Positions 34,830 to 44,333 of a stretch of DNA of 64,000 nt are shown here, piece by piece. The position numbers and the translations under genes are program-made. This DNA comes from JADFQT01 sp965216025 (GTDB lineage: Bacteria; Chloroflexota; Dehalococcoidia; Lucifugimonadales; UBA3495), in contig CBDCEX010000011.1 of assembly GCA_965216025.1 (NCBI GenBank), forward strand, positions 129,349 to 193,348, written 5' to 3'. The notes beneath the pieces are model-generated. The model did not search any database, had not been told where the DNA came from, and was given only the letters and a program-made list of their open reading frames with translations. How positions within the stretch are numbered: the first letter of the stretch is position 1; each line of letters begins with the position of its first letter.

Positions 34830-35969
34830 CTACCATTGAACAAACATGGGCATGACAACGTGGACATAATCATCCGAGTCCGTTGGTTTGAAAACGCCGG
34901 GGCTGGAAGGGCTGGTGGTTTCCAGAGCTACTTTACCTCTTTCCAACACCGCTAAAACTTCTTGCAGATATCGGCTGTTGAAGGCTATCTTGGCCTCGTC
35001 TCCCTCGATCGTGTCGGCGTCGACTTCATCCTGGTTGTCGCCCACTTCTTCCGAACGCGCCGATATGAGCGCCTTACCGCTGGACTCCCCGTTATTTTCC
35101 GGTATCACCTGCACCCGGATGATGTTGCTACCGTCCCGGGCAAAAATCGCCGCGGTTCTGGTGGCCCGCAACAGCGCTTGCAGGTCGAACACCGCCCTGG
35201 TTTGATAACTCTGCGGTATCAGCTGGTCATAGTTGGGGAAAGCACCCTGCAGCAATTGGGAAACCAACTCGATCCCGGGCAAGCGAAATAGAACTTGGCC
35301 CTTGGATGGGGTCATCAGAATTTCCACCGGTTCTGGCAGATCCCCCAGCAGTCGATTCAACTCGTTCAGGGTCCGCGCCGGGATAATAACCTCAATATCC
35401 TGTTCCACCGGAGCCGCCAGTGGGCCGTGCTGCACCGCCAACCGGAATCCGTCGGCCGCCGCCAGGGTGAATCTGTCTCCCTGCAGTCGCACCTCCACCC
35501 CGGTGAGTACCGGACGGGACTCCTCGGTGGCGGCCGCGAAGGCAACTCGGGATATAGCGGCCTTCAGCACTTGCTGCTCTATTTGAGCCCCCACGCCGTC
35601 CTCTACAGCCGGTATGGGAGGGAATTCGCTGGCATCGGCGCCGTTGATTCGCGCCTCGGCTCGGCCGCATTTAAGCTGCAAGACCCCGGTGCCAGGCAGC
35701 AACTCCAGGTCTATTCGGTCGTTGGGCAGGGAGGTTACAAACTCGGATAACAAGCGAGCCGGAACCGTTATCGAGCCTTCCTCCTCGATCATTCCCCCAA
35801 CCCAGGTTGTTATGCCAATCTCCAGATTGGTGGCCGAAAGCTTGAGCATCGATTGGTCCGTGCTGAGAAGCACGTTTTGGGTGATCGGCAGGGTCGATCG
35901 AGTAGCCACCGCTCGCCCCACGATGCCCAGGCCGCGGCTCAAATTTTCTTGAAGACAGGAGAGTTTCAT
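34830..35969 (-). CDS. dnaN: DNA polymerase III beta subunit (sliding clamp)
   Basis: A 379-aa sliding clamp. It starts MKLSCLQENLSRGLGIVGRAVATRSTLPITQNVLLST, the conserved first clamp repeat, continues with FAAATEESRPVLTGVEV in the middle repeat and SRYLQEVLAVLERGKVALETTSPSSPGVFKP in the third, and ends YVHVVMPMFVQW, the usual C-terminal signature (x-x-V-x-M-P-M). The protein forms a ring on DNA that tethers the replicative polymerase. ATG 35969 is chosen over the 17-codon longer frame because clamps start at MKL. No dnaA, recF or gyrB is next to it, so this is not the classical oriC arrangement; Chloroflexota often have more than one dnaN-like gene. The neighbouring lipoprotein gene runs toward it. 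Confidence 0.95.
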   Translation of the reverse strand: MKLSCLQENLSRGLGIVGRAVATRSTLPITQNVLLSTDQSMLKLSATNLEIGITTWVGGMIEEEGSITVPARLLSEFVTSLPNDRIDLELLPGTGVLQLKCGRAEARINGADASEFPPIPAVEDGVGAQIEQQVLKAAISRVAFAAATEESRPVLTGVEVRLQGDRFTLAAADGFRLAVQHGPLAAPVEQDIEVIIPARTLNELNRLLGDLPEPVEILMTPSKGQVLFRLPGIELVSQLLQGAFPNYDQLIPQSYQTRAVFDLQALLRATRTAAIFARDGSNIIRVQVIPENNGESSGKALISARSEEVGDNQDEVDADTIEGDEAKIAFNSRYLQEVLAVLERGKVALETTSPSSPGVFKPTDSDDYVHVVMPMFVQW

Positions 35970-36182
35970 TACTCGCTCGCTTTGAATTTGGGTGAGGATT
36001 GGGCTCACGCCCGTTGCCAACTCCGCCGCATTAAAAGAATGTTGCGATTTGGCGGGCCACTATTATTGCACCCGAATAGATCAAAAACAACCGGCTCCTA
36101 GACTCCGGGCAAGCCCGAATTGAGAAGGTTTTTCCGGGACGCTTTTCAGGCAGGAAACGGCCTCCGGATGGTCATGCCAGTT

Positions 36183-36191
36183 TGTTATAAT
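36183..36191 (+). promoter_or_regulatory. Extended -10 promoter box before alaX
   Basis: TGTTATAAT is an extended -10 (TGn plus TATAAT at 36186-36191), 70 bp upstream of the alaX start. No convincing -35 is present, which is compatible with the extended type. Confidence 0.5.
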
Positions 36192-36260
36192 GGACGCCGA
36201 CCCGCCCGTTCGCCCATCGGCTCAGATACTCTTTCCCCGGTTTTTTACCCGGAGGGAAAC

Positions 36261-36974
36261 GTGACCGAACTGCTTTTTCTGGTTGACAGCTACACCAGGG
36301 AATTCCAGGCCCATGTCACCGAATTGGCAGATGATGGGGTTGTTCTGGACCGCACCGCCTTCTACGCCGGCGGTGGCGGTCAACCCGGCGACACCGGTGT
36401 GCTGTTGGCCGGCGAGGAAACATTCCAAGTAACCCGCGTCGGCCGTAAAGATAGCAAAATAGCCCACCAGATACAGGGGTCCCTTCCCCAAATAGGCTCC
36501 GAGGTTCAGGGAGTCCTAGATTGGGAGCGGCGATATTTATTGATGAGAACCCACACCGCATTGCACATTCTCTGCGGGGTGGTGTGGAGGGATTTTGGCG
36601 CCAAGGTCACCGGTGGAGACATGCAGCCCGGCGCCGCCCGCATGGATTTTGAACTGGATCAGATGACCTCCCAGTTCGCGGAGGAGGTTTCGGAAAAGAT
36701 CAACGCGGAAGTGAAGGCGGCCCGCCCGGTGCATGTGGGCAACTTGACCAGAGAAGAGGCGGAGCGGGAACCGGATTTGATCCGGACCAAGATCAACCTG
36801 CTGCCCTCCGGCATTCGGGAGGTTCGGACCATCGATATATCCGGGCTGGATCTGCAGGCCGACGGCGGAACCCACGTGGCCAACACCCAAGAGGTGGGGA
36901 CGATCAACGTGGTCGGCCACGAAAGCAAAGGCCGAATCAACAAGCGGCTCCGGATAGCCCTGGCGGACAAGTAA
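36261..36974 (+). CDS. AlaX-type alanyl-tRNA editing protein
   Basis: A 237-aa free-standing homologue of the editing domain of alanyl-tRNA synthetase. It hydrolyses Ser- or Gly-tRNA(Ala). Metal-binding motifs are visible: His98-x3-His102 in RTHTALHIL and the second site in LQADGGTHVANTQEVG. The N-terminal beta-barrel shows DRTAFYAGGGGQPGDTG. GTG 36261 follows GGAGGGAAAC, a better start than the ATG 141 bp upstream, which would cover the promoter box. It leads a plus-strand unit with hyuA (44-bp gap). The usual Cys in C-x3-H is not seen before GGTHV, where an Asp is found instead, as in part of the AlaX family. Confidence 0.88.
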   Translation: MTELLFLVDSYTREFQAHVTELADDGVVLDRTAFYAGGGGQPGDTGVLLAGEETFQVTRVGRKDSKIAHQIQGSLPQIGSEVQGVLDWERRYLLMRTHTALHILCGVVWRDFGAKVTGGDMQPGAARMDFELDQMTSQFAEEVSEKINAEVKAARPVHVGNLTREEAEREPDLIRTKINLLPSGIREVRTIDISGLDLQADGGTHVANTQEVGTINVVGHESKGRINKRLRIALADK

Positions 36975-37018
36975 TCCGCACCGGCCAGCTCAACCAGCCC
37001 GGAGGCATCTGCATCTAA

Positions 37019-39070
37019 ATGTCCAAAAGGATCATTGGTATCGACGTAGGCGGCACCTTCACCGATATAGCCTTATTGGAGGATGGGCTTCTCAGCATCC
37101 ACAAACTTCCCTCCACCCCGGCGGACCCTTCCCTGGGCGTCAAGCAGGGAGTTTCCGAGGCCCTTCATGGCTTGGGCGCTCGGGACTTGGCCCTGTCCGA
37201 GGACTCAGCGGCCGGTGAACCTGCAACCCAGTTCGTCCACGGCTCTACCGTCGCCACCAACGCGCTGCTGGAAGGAAAGGGGGCTCGCACTGCCCTGGTA
37301 ACCACCCTGGGCTTTGAAGACGTGCTGGAGATTGGCCGTCAGAGCCGGTCCGAACTATACAATTTTAATCTGGAACGCCCCCCCGCCCTGGCTCCCTGGG
37401 AACTCAGATTTGGACTATCGGAGCGGGTGGACTACACCGGCGCGATCCTAGAGGACCTGACCCAGGACGCGATCCAAACCCTGCTACCGCTCCTGGCAGA
37501 GGCTCAAGTCGAGGCGGTAGCCGTCTCCATGCTGTTTTCCTTCCTCAATCCTCTGCACGAGCAGATGGTGGGGCAGGCTTTGGAGAAATTGCCCAATCCA
37601 CCCTTCGTTTCCATCTCCAGCCAAGTGATACCCGAGTTTCGGGAATATGAGCGGACCAGCACCGTGGTAGCCAATGCATATGTTGGCCCCTTGATGGCTC
37701 GCTATTTGGGAGAGATGGAGAAGTCCCTCGGCTCCAATCTGCGAATCATGCAATCCTCCGGCGGCAGCATAACCGCCAGTCTGGCTTCGCAACAGCCGGT
37801 GCGGACCATCCTGAGCGGTCCGGCCGGAGGCGTTGTCGGAGCCTTCCACACCGGGGTCCAGGCCGGCTACCCAGACATAATAACCCTGGACATGGGCGGA
37901 ACCTCCACCGACGTCTCCCTGTGCCCCGGCCGGATCAAGGAAACTACATCCGCCACGGTGGGCGAATACCCCATCAGCGTTCCCATGATCGAAATTCACA
38001 CCGTCGGCGCCGGGGGCGGCTCCATCGCGCGGGTCGACTCCGGCGGCGCGCTGGTCGTAGGCCCGCAGTCGGCGGGAGCCGATCCCGGGCCGGCTTGCTA
38101 CGGTAAGGGCGACAATATCACGGTTAGTGATGCCAATTTGATCCTCGGCCGCCTGCAGCCCGACCATTTTCTGGGCGGGCGCATGATCCTGGACGTAACC
38201 CGCGCTCAGGAATTGCTTGATGATTTGGCTTCGCAAATTGGCTCAACAGCCGAGGCTGCCGCCCTGGGTATCATCCGGGTGGTCAACGCCAACATGGAGC
38301 GCGCCATTCGAGCCATCTCCCTGGAGCGAGGCTATGATCCCCGCCGGTTCACCCTGGTTCCCTTCGGCGGCGCCGGCCCAATGCACAGCTGCGAATTGGC
38401 CGAGGAATTGGGTATCCCGCGAGTTCTGGTGCCGGCTTACCCCGGGGTTCTCTCCGCCCTGGGTGTGGCCATAGCCGACGTGGTGAAGGACTATTCCCGA
38501 ACGGTAATGCTGCGGGGAGACGAAATCGACCCGGCCCGCCTCGAAGAGGAATTCCACGGAATGGAGGGCCTGGCCCGAGAGCAACTCAGCCAGGAAGGGC
38601 TTCCGATAGAGCAGATGGTCGCTCGCCGCTATCTGGACGTTAGATATTTGGGCCAATCCTTTGAACTGACTGTAGATTACCCCAAGCGCCCCACCTCCAG
38701 TAATTTTCAGCGCTCTATTGGCGGCAGCTTTTATCGGGCCCACCTGCAGCGATTCGGCTACGCCGACCGGTCCCAGCCGGTGGAAATAGTGAACCTGCGG
38801 CTAAAGCTGGAGCTGGCAGTGGAAAAGCCCCGGCTCCCGGGGGAAAGCATGGGTGATAGCGACCCCTCAGCGGCTTTGATAGGATCGGCCCGAGTAATAT
38901 ATCGAGACGGCCCGAAAAACACGCCGATGTACCAGCGGGACCGGCTCCAACCAGGCAACCGCCTGACCGGTCCGGCCCTCCTGCTGCAGCTGGACGCGAC
39001 CATAGTCCTGTCGCCCGGCTGGGCTGGAACTGTGGACTCCTTTGGCAACCTGGTGGCGGAGCGGGTTTGA
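37019..39070 (+). CDS. Hydantoinase/oxoprolinase subunit A (HyuA family)
   Basis: A 683-aa HyuA-type protein. The N-terminal ASKHA ATP-binding motif is GIDVGGTFTDIALLE (residues 6-20). The second phosphate motif is LDMGGTSTDVSL, preceded by RTILSGPAGGVVGAF. Further blocks are VGAGGGSIARVDSGGALVVGPQSAGADPGPACYG and FGGAGPMHSCELAEELGIPRVLVPAYPGVLSALG. The length is typical. With HyuB it forms ATP-dependent N-methylhydantoinase, 5-oxoprolinase or acetone carboxylase-like enzymes that open cyclic amides or carboxylate ketones. The substrate cannot be told from sequence. GGAGG lies upstream of ATG 37019. Its partner hyuB is at 42141, now separated by IS1182 copy 2, which begins six bp after this gene's stop. 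Confidence 0.93.
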   Translation: MSKRIIGIDVGGTFTDIALLEDGLLSIHKLPSTPADPSLGVKQGVSEALHGLGARDLALSEDSAAGEPATQFVHGSTVATNALLEGKGARTALVTTLGFEDVLEIGRQSRSELYNFNLERPPALAPWELRFGLSERVDYTGAILEDLTQDAIQTLLPLLAEAQVEAVAVSMLFSFLNPLHEQMVGQALEKLPNPPFVSISSQVIPEFREYERTSTVVANAYVGPLMARYLGEMEKSLGSNLRIMQSSGGSITASLASQQPVRTILSGPAGGVVGAFHTGVQAGYPDIITLDMGGTSTDVSLCPGRIKETTSATVGEYPISVPMIEIHTVGAGGGSIARVDSGGALVVGPQSAGADPGPACYGKGDNITVSDANLILGRLQPDHFLGGRMILDVTRAQELLDDLASQIGSTAEAAALGIIRVVNANMERAIRAISLERGYDPRRFTLVPFGGAGPMHSCELAEELGIPRVLVPAYPGVLSALGVAIADVVKDYSRTVMLRGDEIDPARLEEEFHGMEGLAREQLSQEGLPIEQMVARRYLDVRYLGQSFELTVDYPKRPTSSNFQRSIGGSFYRAHLQRFGYADRSQPVEIVNLRLKLELAVEKPRLPGESMGDSDPSAALIGSARVIYRDGPKNTPMYQRDRLQPGNRLTGPALLLQLDATIVLSPGWAGTVDSFGNLVAERV

Positions 39071-39076
39071 TCCTAG

Positions 39077-40975
39077 AGGATCGGCCGAAAAGTACCCTGA
39101 TCCAGGCTGTTCCGATATAATTGTCAGGATAATTTAATGGGCGGGGGAGGCAGGGGATGCTGGGAAAGCGCTCGAAACAGCTAGGGCTCCGGGAAGCGAA
39201 CCATCTGTATCTGGACTATGTAGGTAAGGGCTCCTTCTACGGCTTCCTGGCCTCCATGCGGGGACAGCTATTTCGAGACGAAGATTTCGCCGATCTCTAT
39301 TGCCCGAACAACGGCCGGGACAGCGTGCCTCCCAGTCTGGTGGCCACCGCGTTGTTGCTGCAAGCCTACGACAAAGTGAGCGACCTGGAAGCCAAGCAGA
39401 GGGCGGATTTCGACATCCGGTGGAAGGTGGCGTTGGGGATCGAGGTGGAGGACCGTCCCTTTGCCAAGAGCACCCTGCAACTGTTTCGAGCCCAGCTGAT
39501 CCTCCACGACCGGGTGCGAGCCGTCTTTCAGCGCAGCCTCCAATTCGCCCGGCAGACCGGCTGCCTGAAAGGACGGCGGATGAAGGTAGCGGTGGACACC
39601 ACCTACATTCTGGGCCGAGGAGCGGTCAAGGACACTTACAACCTGCTGGCCGACGGCATCGTCCAGGTGGTCCGGGCACTGGCCCAACTGGATGGGACCC
39701 GGGCCGAGGAGTGGGCCTTGAGACACGGCCTGGCGCTCTACTTTGGCTCCAGTGTGAAGGGAGAGGCGGGGATTGACTGGGACAACAAGAAAGAGCGGCA
39801 AGCCTTACTGCAGAAGATAGTAGCCGATGCCGATGGGGTATTGGAATTGGCCCGTCAGGCCCAAGGGAGATTTCCCGCAGATAGTCCTGAGCGTCAGGCT
39901 ATTGGAGAAGCAGCGGAACTCTTGGGGCAACTGTTACTGCAGGATGTGGAACGGCAGGAGGATGGTCCGGTCCGGAAGGATGGCGTAAGCCGGGACCGGG
40001 TCCCTTCGGTGCACGACCCGGAGATGCGCCACGGGCGCAAAAGCAGCAGCAAACGCTTCGACGGACATAAGGCTGCCGTGGTGGTGGATACCGATTCCCA
40101 ACTGGTGACCGCGGTAGACATTCTGCCCGGCAATGCCGGTGACAACACCGGAGTCCTGGAACTGGTGGAGCAGAGTGAAGAGAACACGGGCATAGCGGTG
40201 GAGGAGACCATTGGGGATGCGGCCTATGGGGATGGCGGGACGCGGCAGGCCTTTGCCGATGCCGGTCGGACGCTAATAGCCAAGGTGCCGGGTCGTCCCA
40301 GAAAAGACCACTTCCCCAAGGAGGACTTCCAGATCGACCTGGCGGCCGGCGTCTGCACCTGCCCGGCCGGGCAGGTCACCCACACCCTACGCACCATGGG
40401 TACCCGGACCAACCGGTTGGGCCAGACCTACCCGGTCCAGAGTTTTCAATTCGACCCGAAGGTCTGTGGCGCATGTGCCCCCTGCGGTCCCAGTGCGTGG
40501 CGGCTGGAGAGGGCAAAGGCCGCACGGTGACACTCCATCCTCAAGAGGCGCTCCTGCAACAAGCCCGGGCCTTCCAGAAAAGTGAGGACTTCGCCGAATA
40601 CCGTGGCCGGCGGCAGGTGGTCGAGCATCGCCTGGCGCGGCTGGTCCAACTGGGAGTCCGCCAATCTCGCTACTTTGGCCGGGCCAAGACCCTCTTTCAG
40701 CTACTTCTGGCCGCCACGGTGGCCAACCTGACCCTGGTGGCTACCAAGACTGGGATGATGTCCCAGGGTCCAGGCTCCTCCCCCAATAAACCAGAGAATA
40801 GACCGGACCGGCCCGCCGCTGGAGCCTGCCCTGAGTTCGCCACCGGGTCGCCCATCGTTACCGCCCAATTCATATTGGTCGCTGCCAGCTGGGCCGCCCT
40901 TAGTCTCAGACCTGGCCCAGTCCGCTGGTTAACCTCCGCCTCATCTCGTCACAGCAGGGCTTTTCAGCCGGGTTT
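39077..40975 (+). mobile_element. IS1182-family element, copy 2
   Basis: A 1899-bp segment between CTAG at 39073-39076 and CTAG at 40976-40979, matching copy 1 (15164-17063) in length, ends and content. It is inserted between hyuA and the PIG-L gene of one probable operon. Confidence 0.8.
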
Positions 40976-40979
40976 CTAG
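39157..40979 (+). pseudogene. IS1182-family transposase with a 2-bp duplication frameshift
   Basis: Nearly identical to the 606-aa transposase at 15160-16980 up to the zinc-ribbon region. At 40474-40477 the dinucleotide TG is doubled. Removing one TG turns VCGACAPCGP into VCGACPLRSQC, which matches VCGVCPLRDQC of the intact copy and restores the frame to 40979. As it stands the first frame stops at 40530 (457 aa) before the last catalytic block RRQVVEHRLARLVQLGVRQS, so the product should be inactive. As in copy 1, the final TAG overlaps the CTAG target repeat. Confidence 0.92.
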
Positions 40980-41091
40980 GGTTTAATCCCTTCGGAACCT
41001 ACGGCCCCCAAGTTATAGCAGCGCCCGCCGGAAGCTAAAACGCTCTCGCTGAAATGCCTTCAATTTCGACAAAATAAAGGAGCCCTGCCCT

Positions 41092-41940
41092 ATGCCCCCT
41101 ACGACCAATGACCTCCCGAAAAATGACCTCTCGGGCCTCCCGGTGCTGGCCGCCTTCGCCCATCCGGACGACGAAGGCTTTGGCGTTGGCGGTACCCTGG
41201 CCATGCTGGCCAGCCGGGGTGCCCGTATCACCCTGGTGTGCGCCACCAACGGCGACGTGGGCGAGATCAGCGATCCGGCGCTGGCGACCCCGGAAAACCT
41301 GGCCCAAGTTCGGCAGGAGGAGCTGCGGCAAGCCATGACGGTAACCGGTATCTCGGACGTCAGGTTCTTAAATTACCGGGATTCCGGCATGGACGGCACG
41401 ACGGATAACTCCCACCCGGCGTCTCTGAACCAGGCCCCCGCCGGGCAGGTAAGCGCCCGGCTGGCCGAAATCATTGAAGAGGTGCGGCCCCGCCTGGTCC
41501 TGACCCACGACCCCACCGGAGGCTACGGGCATCCCGATCACCGAGCCATCCATCGCCACACTACTCAGGCTTTCAACCAAACTGTCAACCAGACCGGGGG
41601 CGCTGGCAATGAATTCCTTTACTACGTCTGTTTTCCCCGCAGCAACTTTCGGCGCATGTGGCAGCAGATGAAGGACATGGGCATTGAGCCTCCCTTTGCC
41701 AGCCTGGAAGTGGAAAAGATCGGCTCTCCCGATGAGGCGGTGACCACGGTTCGCGATGTTACCGAGTATGTGGATATCAAGATCGCTTCCCTGGACTGCC
41801 ACCGAACGCAGATGAGCCCCAACGGTCCCTTCGCTAAGCTGCCCAAGCCCATGCTGCGGGAGATCATGAGCACCGAATATTTTACGCTGGCCCAGCCCGA
41901 GCACGCCGGTCCAGACTCGGACCTGCTCGCAGGGCTGTGA
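41092..41940 (+). CDS. PIG-L/LmbE family deacetylase
   Basis: A 282-aa protein of the PIG-L (LmbE-like) zinc-dependent N-deacetylase family. The motif AHPDDE at residues 23-28 and HPDH at about 147-150 supply the metal ligands and catalytic Asp. GGTLAMLASRGARITLVCATNGDVGE and RQEELRQAMTVTGI are also typical. Family members deacetylate GlcNAc-type substrates, for example mycothiol or bacillithiol precursors, lipid-linked sugars and antibiotics. The substrate here is unknown. AAGGAG lies ten nt before ATG 41092. Before the IS1182 insertion it would have been about 110 bp downstream of hyuA, in the same operon as hyuB, so a role in processing the same amide or sugar compound is possible. Confidence 0.92.
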   Translation: MPPTTNDLPKNDLSGLPVLAAFAHPDDEGFGVGGTLAMLASRGARITLVCATNGDVGEISDPALATPENLAQVRQEELRQAMTVTGISDVRFLNYRDSGMDGTTDNSHPASLNQAPAGQVSARLAEIIEEVRPRLVLTHDPTGGYGHPDHRAIHRHTTQAFNQTVNQTGGAGNEFLYYVCFPRSNFRRMWQQMKDMGIEPPFASLEVEKIGSPDEAVTTVRDVTEYVDIKIASLDCHRTQMSPNGPFAKLPKPMLREIMSTEYFTLAQPEHAGPDSDLLAGL

Positions 41941-42017
41941 ATACTTGTTTCCAAATTCTTGTGGCCTGCATATTTTTGTTATCCACTGTCGAAGAAATTA
42001 TTAAACTTGTGAGATCC

Positions 42018-42063
42018 AAATCCCCCTATATCCCCCTTTGCAAAGGGGGATATAGGGGGATTT
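42018..42063. repeat. 46-bp perfect palindrome (REP-like)
   Basis: Two 22-bp arms (42018-42039 and 42042-42063) are perfectly complementary around GC. The core is CCCCCTTTGCAAAGGGGG. The same core with part of the arms is at 50577-50609. It sits in the gap between the PIG-L gene and hyuB and would form a strong hairpin in the transcript. Confidence 0.9.
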
Positions 42064-42140
42064 CCCCGAACGTTGGCCGCTCCAACCGTTTTTGGCTGCT
42101 TGTTCAAGATTCAGTAAACCACCAACCGGGGAGGTAGCAA

Positions 42141-43787
42141 TTGGCTGTCGACGCCATCAGCCTGGAAGTTTTTAAGAATTTATTCGTCTCGGTGTCGGAG
42201 GAGATGGGAGTGGCCCTGCAACGGACCTCCTACTCCCCCAACATCAAAGAGAGACGGGATTACTCCTGTGCGCTGTTCGACCCGGCCGGCCAGATGGTGG
42301 CTCAGGCCGCCCATCAGCCGGTGCACTTGGGCGCCATGCCCGCCTCGGTACGGGCCGCGCTGGACACCTTCCCCCATGACTTGCGTCCCGGAGACATGGT
42401 TATTCTCAACGACCCCTATTTGGGGGGGACTCATCTGCCCGACATCACTCTGGTCGCGCCCGTGTACATTGATGTGACCCCGGAAGTTGCTCCGGAGGTG
42501 ACACCGCAAAAGACCCAGGGCAAAGAATTGGTGGGGTTCGTTTCGAATCGAGGCCATCACGCCGACGTGGGCGGCATGACCCCGGGCTCGCTGCCCCTGT
42601 CCACCGAGCTTTACCAGGAGGGGTTGATAATTCCCCCGGTGAAACTGGCCCGCGGCGGACGCATCAACCAAGAAGTGGTACAGCTTATCTGCCGGAACTC
42701 CCGCACTCCGGAGGAACGCAAGGGAGACCTGGCCGCTCAAGTCGCCTCGATACGGGTTGGAGAGCGGCGGCTGCAGGAAATAACCCAGCGGTATGGAATC
42801 GCTGAAACCCATGAGCACATGGCGGCACTGCTGGACTATTCCGAGCGGGTAACCCGACGTGCGATCCGCGACATCCCTAACGGCGTCTATCGGGTGCTGG
42901 ATTACATGGATGACGACGGTCTGACCGAGCAGCCGGTCCCCATCCGGGTCGCCATCACCGTCGCCGATGACCACCTGACCGTGGATTTCACCGGCACCTC
43001 TCCCCAGCGCCCCGGCTGCATCAACGCGCCGCAGGCGGTGACTGTTTCGGCCTGTCTGTACGTGGTCCGTTGCGTAGTGGGGGACGAAGCGCCGGCCAAT
43101 CAGGGCTGCCTGCGGCCGGTGGAAATCATTACGCCTCGGGGCACGCTGGTAAATCCGGAACCGCAAAGGGGCGTGGCCGGCGGCAATGTGGAGACGTCTC
43201 AACGCATCACCGACGTGCTGCTGGCCGCGCTCGCCCAGGCCTTGCCCAACCTGATACCGGCCGCCAGCCAGGGAACCATGAACAATCTGCTGATCGGCGG
43301 GCACGACCTCAATCGGGACAAACCCTTTGTCTATTACGAGACCATCGGCGGGGGCATGGGCGCCCGGCCCACCCAGGACGGCATTTCCGGCATCCACACC
43401 CACATGACCAACACGCTGAACACACCCATCGAAGCCCTCGAGTTCGCCTTCCCCTTGCGGATGAAGCGATACGCGTTACGCCGCGGCACCGGCGGCGCCG
43501 GCAAGTTCTCCGGCGGGGACGGCATAGTGCGCGATGTGGAGTTCCTGGCTCCGGCCCGGGTCACGATTCTATCGGAGCGCCGAAAATTCCCTCCCCAGGG
43601 CTTCCACGGGGGGCACCACGGGCAGCCGGGAGAGAATGTCTTGCTGCGAGGCGGATTTGAAGAAGTACACCTGGCGGGCAAAGAAACCCTGGACGTAGAG
43701 GCCGGAGATGTGCTCAGTCTGCGTACACCAGGGGGAGGTGGTTGGGGTAAGCCGGAGGACCGGGATGATTCCGGAGCACCGGAATAG
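42141..43787 (+). CDS. Hydantoinase/oxoprolinase subunit B (HyuB family)
   Basis: A 548-aa HyuB-type subunit. Diagnostic blocks are VALQRTSYSPNIKERRDYSCALFD near the N-terminus, MVILNDPYLGGTHLPDITLVAPV, VGFVSNRGHHADVGGMTPGS, RRAIRDIPNGVYRVLDYMDDDG, and YETIGGGMGARPTQDGISGIHTHMTNTLNTPIEALEFAFPLRMKRYALR near the end. The last 40 residues end in RTPGGGGWGKPEDRD, as usual. It pairs with HyuA to make the active ATP-dependent amidase/oxoprolinase. The start is TTG 42141, six nt after GGGGAGG; no ATG fits. Its distance from hyuA (3 kb) is explained by IS1182 and the PIG-L gene. Confidence 0.94.
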   Translation: MAVDAISLEVFKNLFVSVSEEMGVALQRTSYSPNIKERRDYSCALFDPAGQMVAQAAHQPVHLGAMPASVRAALDTFPHDLRPGDMVILNDPYLGGTHLPDITLVAPVYIDVTPEVAPEVTPQKTQGKELVGFVSNRGHHADVGGMTPGSLPLSTELYQEGLIIPPVKLARGGRINQEVVQLICRNSRTPEERKGDLAAQVASIRVGERRLQEITQRYGIAETHEHMAALLDYSERVTRRAIRDIPNGVYRVLDYMDDDGLTEQPVPIRVAITVADDHLTVDFTGTSPQRPGCINAPQAVTVSACLYVVRCVVGDEAPANQGCLRPVEIITPRGTLVNPEPQRGVAGGNVETSQRITDVLLAALAQALPNLIPAASQGTMNNLLIGGHDLNRDKPFVYYETIGGGMGARPTQDGISGIHTHMTNTLNTPIEALEFAFPLRMKRYALRRGTGGAGKFSGGDGIVRDVEFLAPARVTILSERRKFPPQGFHGGHHGQPGENVLLRGGFEEVHLAGKETLDVEAGDVLSLRTPGGGGWGKPEDRDDSGAPE

Positions 43788-43975
43788 ACGGCTGGCTGAA
43801 TGGGCTTGAGCCGAAAATCCCTTCTAGCACTCAGCCCTGGCGTTCTGCGAACCGTAAGGCATCTTGGTACGAAAACTCCCGTCCAGGTAGCGCAGTTCAT
43901 CACTTGCTGGTATTATGTTGATCGAGCGGAGCTCCATCAGGTACCGAGAGTGGTGCCAAGGGACCGAAATTGTCG

Positions 43976-43981
43976 TATAAT
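43976..43981 (+). promoter_or_regulatory. Candidate -10 box before the 92-aa gene
   Basis: TATAAT at 43976-43981, 74 bp upstream of ATG 44055, with no good -35 (TGGTGC at 43951-43956 is weak and badly spaced). The spacer 43788-44054 otherwise holds nothing recognised. Confidence 0.35.
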
Positions 43982-44054
43982 AGTGCGGCAATTCCCAGGA
44001 CTGTCGGCGGATTAAGCCCTGACCCGGCAAGACCAAGTTGAGGAGGAGATAGAT

Positions 44055-44333
44055 ATGCCGACCATGTATGCCCGATGCGACAACTTTATGTCGGGAGCCA
44101 CCAGCAGTGCGGGCGTAAACTGCAAGTTCATGGCGATTGGGGAGTCGGAAGACGACGTCTATGAAAAAGTGATCGCCCACTTGACCGAATCCCATTTGGA
44201 GAAATTTTTGACGCCTTCCGGGGCGCAAGCATCTCCGCGAGAGTTGGAAAATACCATAAAGCGCTGCATATTCACCAAGGGAACCAAGAATATTCACAAC
44301 CGGGGGCCGGACGCGGAGGCTAATCACACTTAG
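44055..44333 (+). CDS. Small conserved-looking protein, 92 aa
   Basis: A 92-aa protein with a strong GAGGAGGAG ribosome site before ATG 44055. The sequence is compact: MPTMYARCDNFMSG, then NCKFMAIGESEDDVYEKVIAHLTESHLEKFLT, and a positively charged tail with KRCIFTKGTKNIHNR. The middle part resembles the DUF1059 type (C-x-F-x-(A/V)-x-G-x-x-x-(D/E)-(D/E)-(V/L)...A-H-x-x-x-x-H), a small family of unknown function, but I am not certain. Three cysteines (8, 23 and about 71) could bind metal. It is flanked by its own candidate promoter and a strong terminator, so it appears to be a monocistronic and possibly highly expressed gene. Confidence 0.7.
   Translation: MPTMYARCDNFMSGATSSAGVNCKFMAIGESEDDVYEKVIAHLTESHLEKFLTPSGAQASPRELENTIKRCIFTKGTKNIHNRGPDAEANHT

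Noticed and set aside
34830..35969. Replication origin next to dnaN
   Set aside because: No dnaA, recF or DnaA-box cluster is visible around the clamp gene.
37484..38236. 250-codon minus-strand open frame
   Set aside because: Antisense to hyuA, without a ribosome site or recognisable family.
42180..43403. 407-codon minus-strand open frame
   Set aside because: Antisense to hyuB; long shadow frames are common in GC-rich coding DNA.
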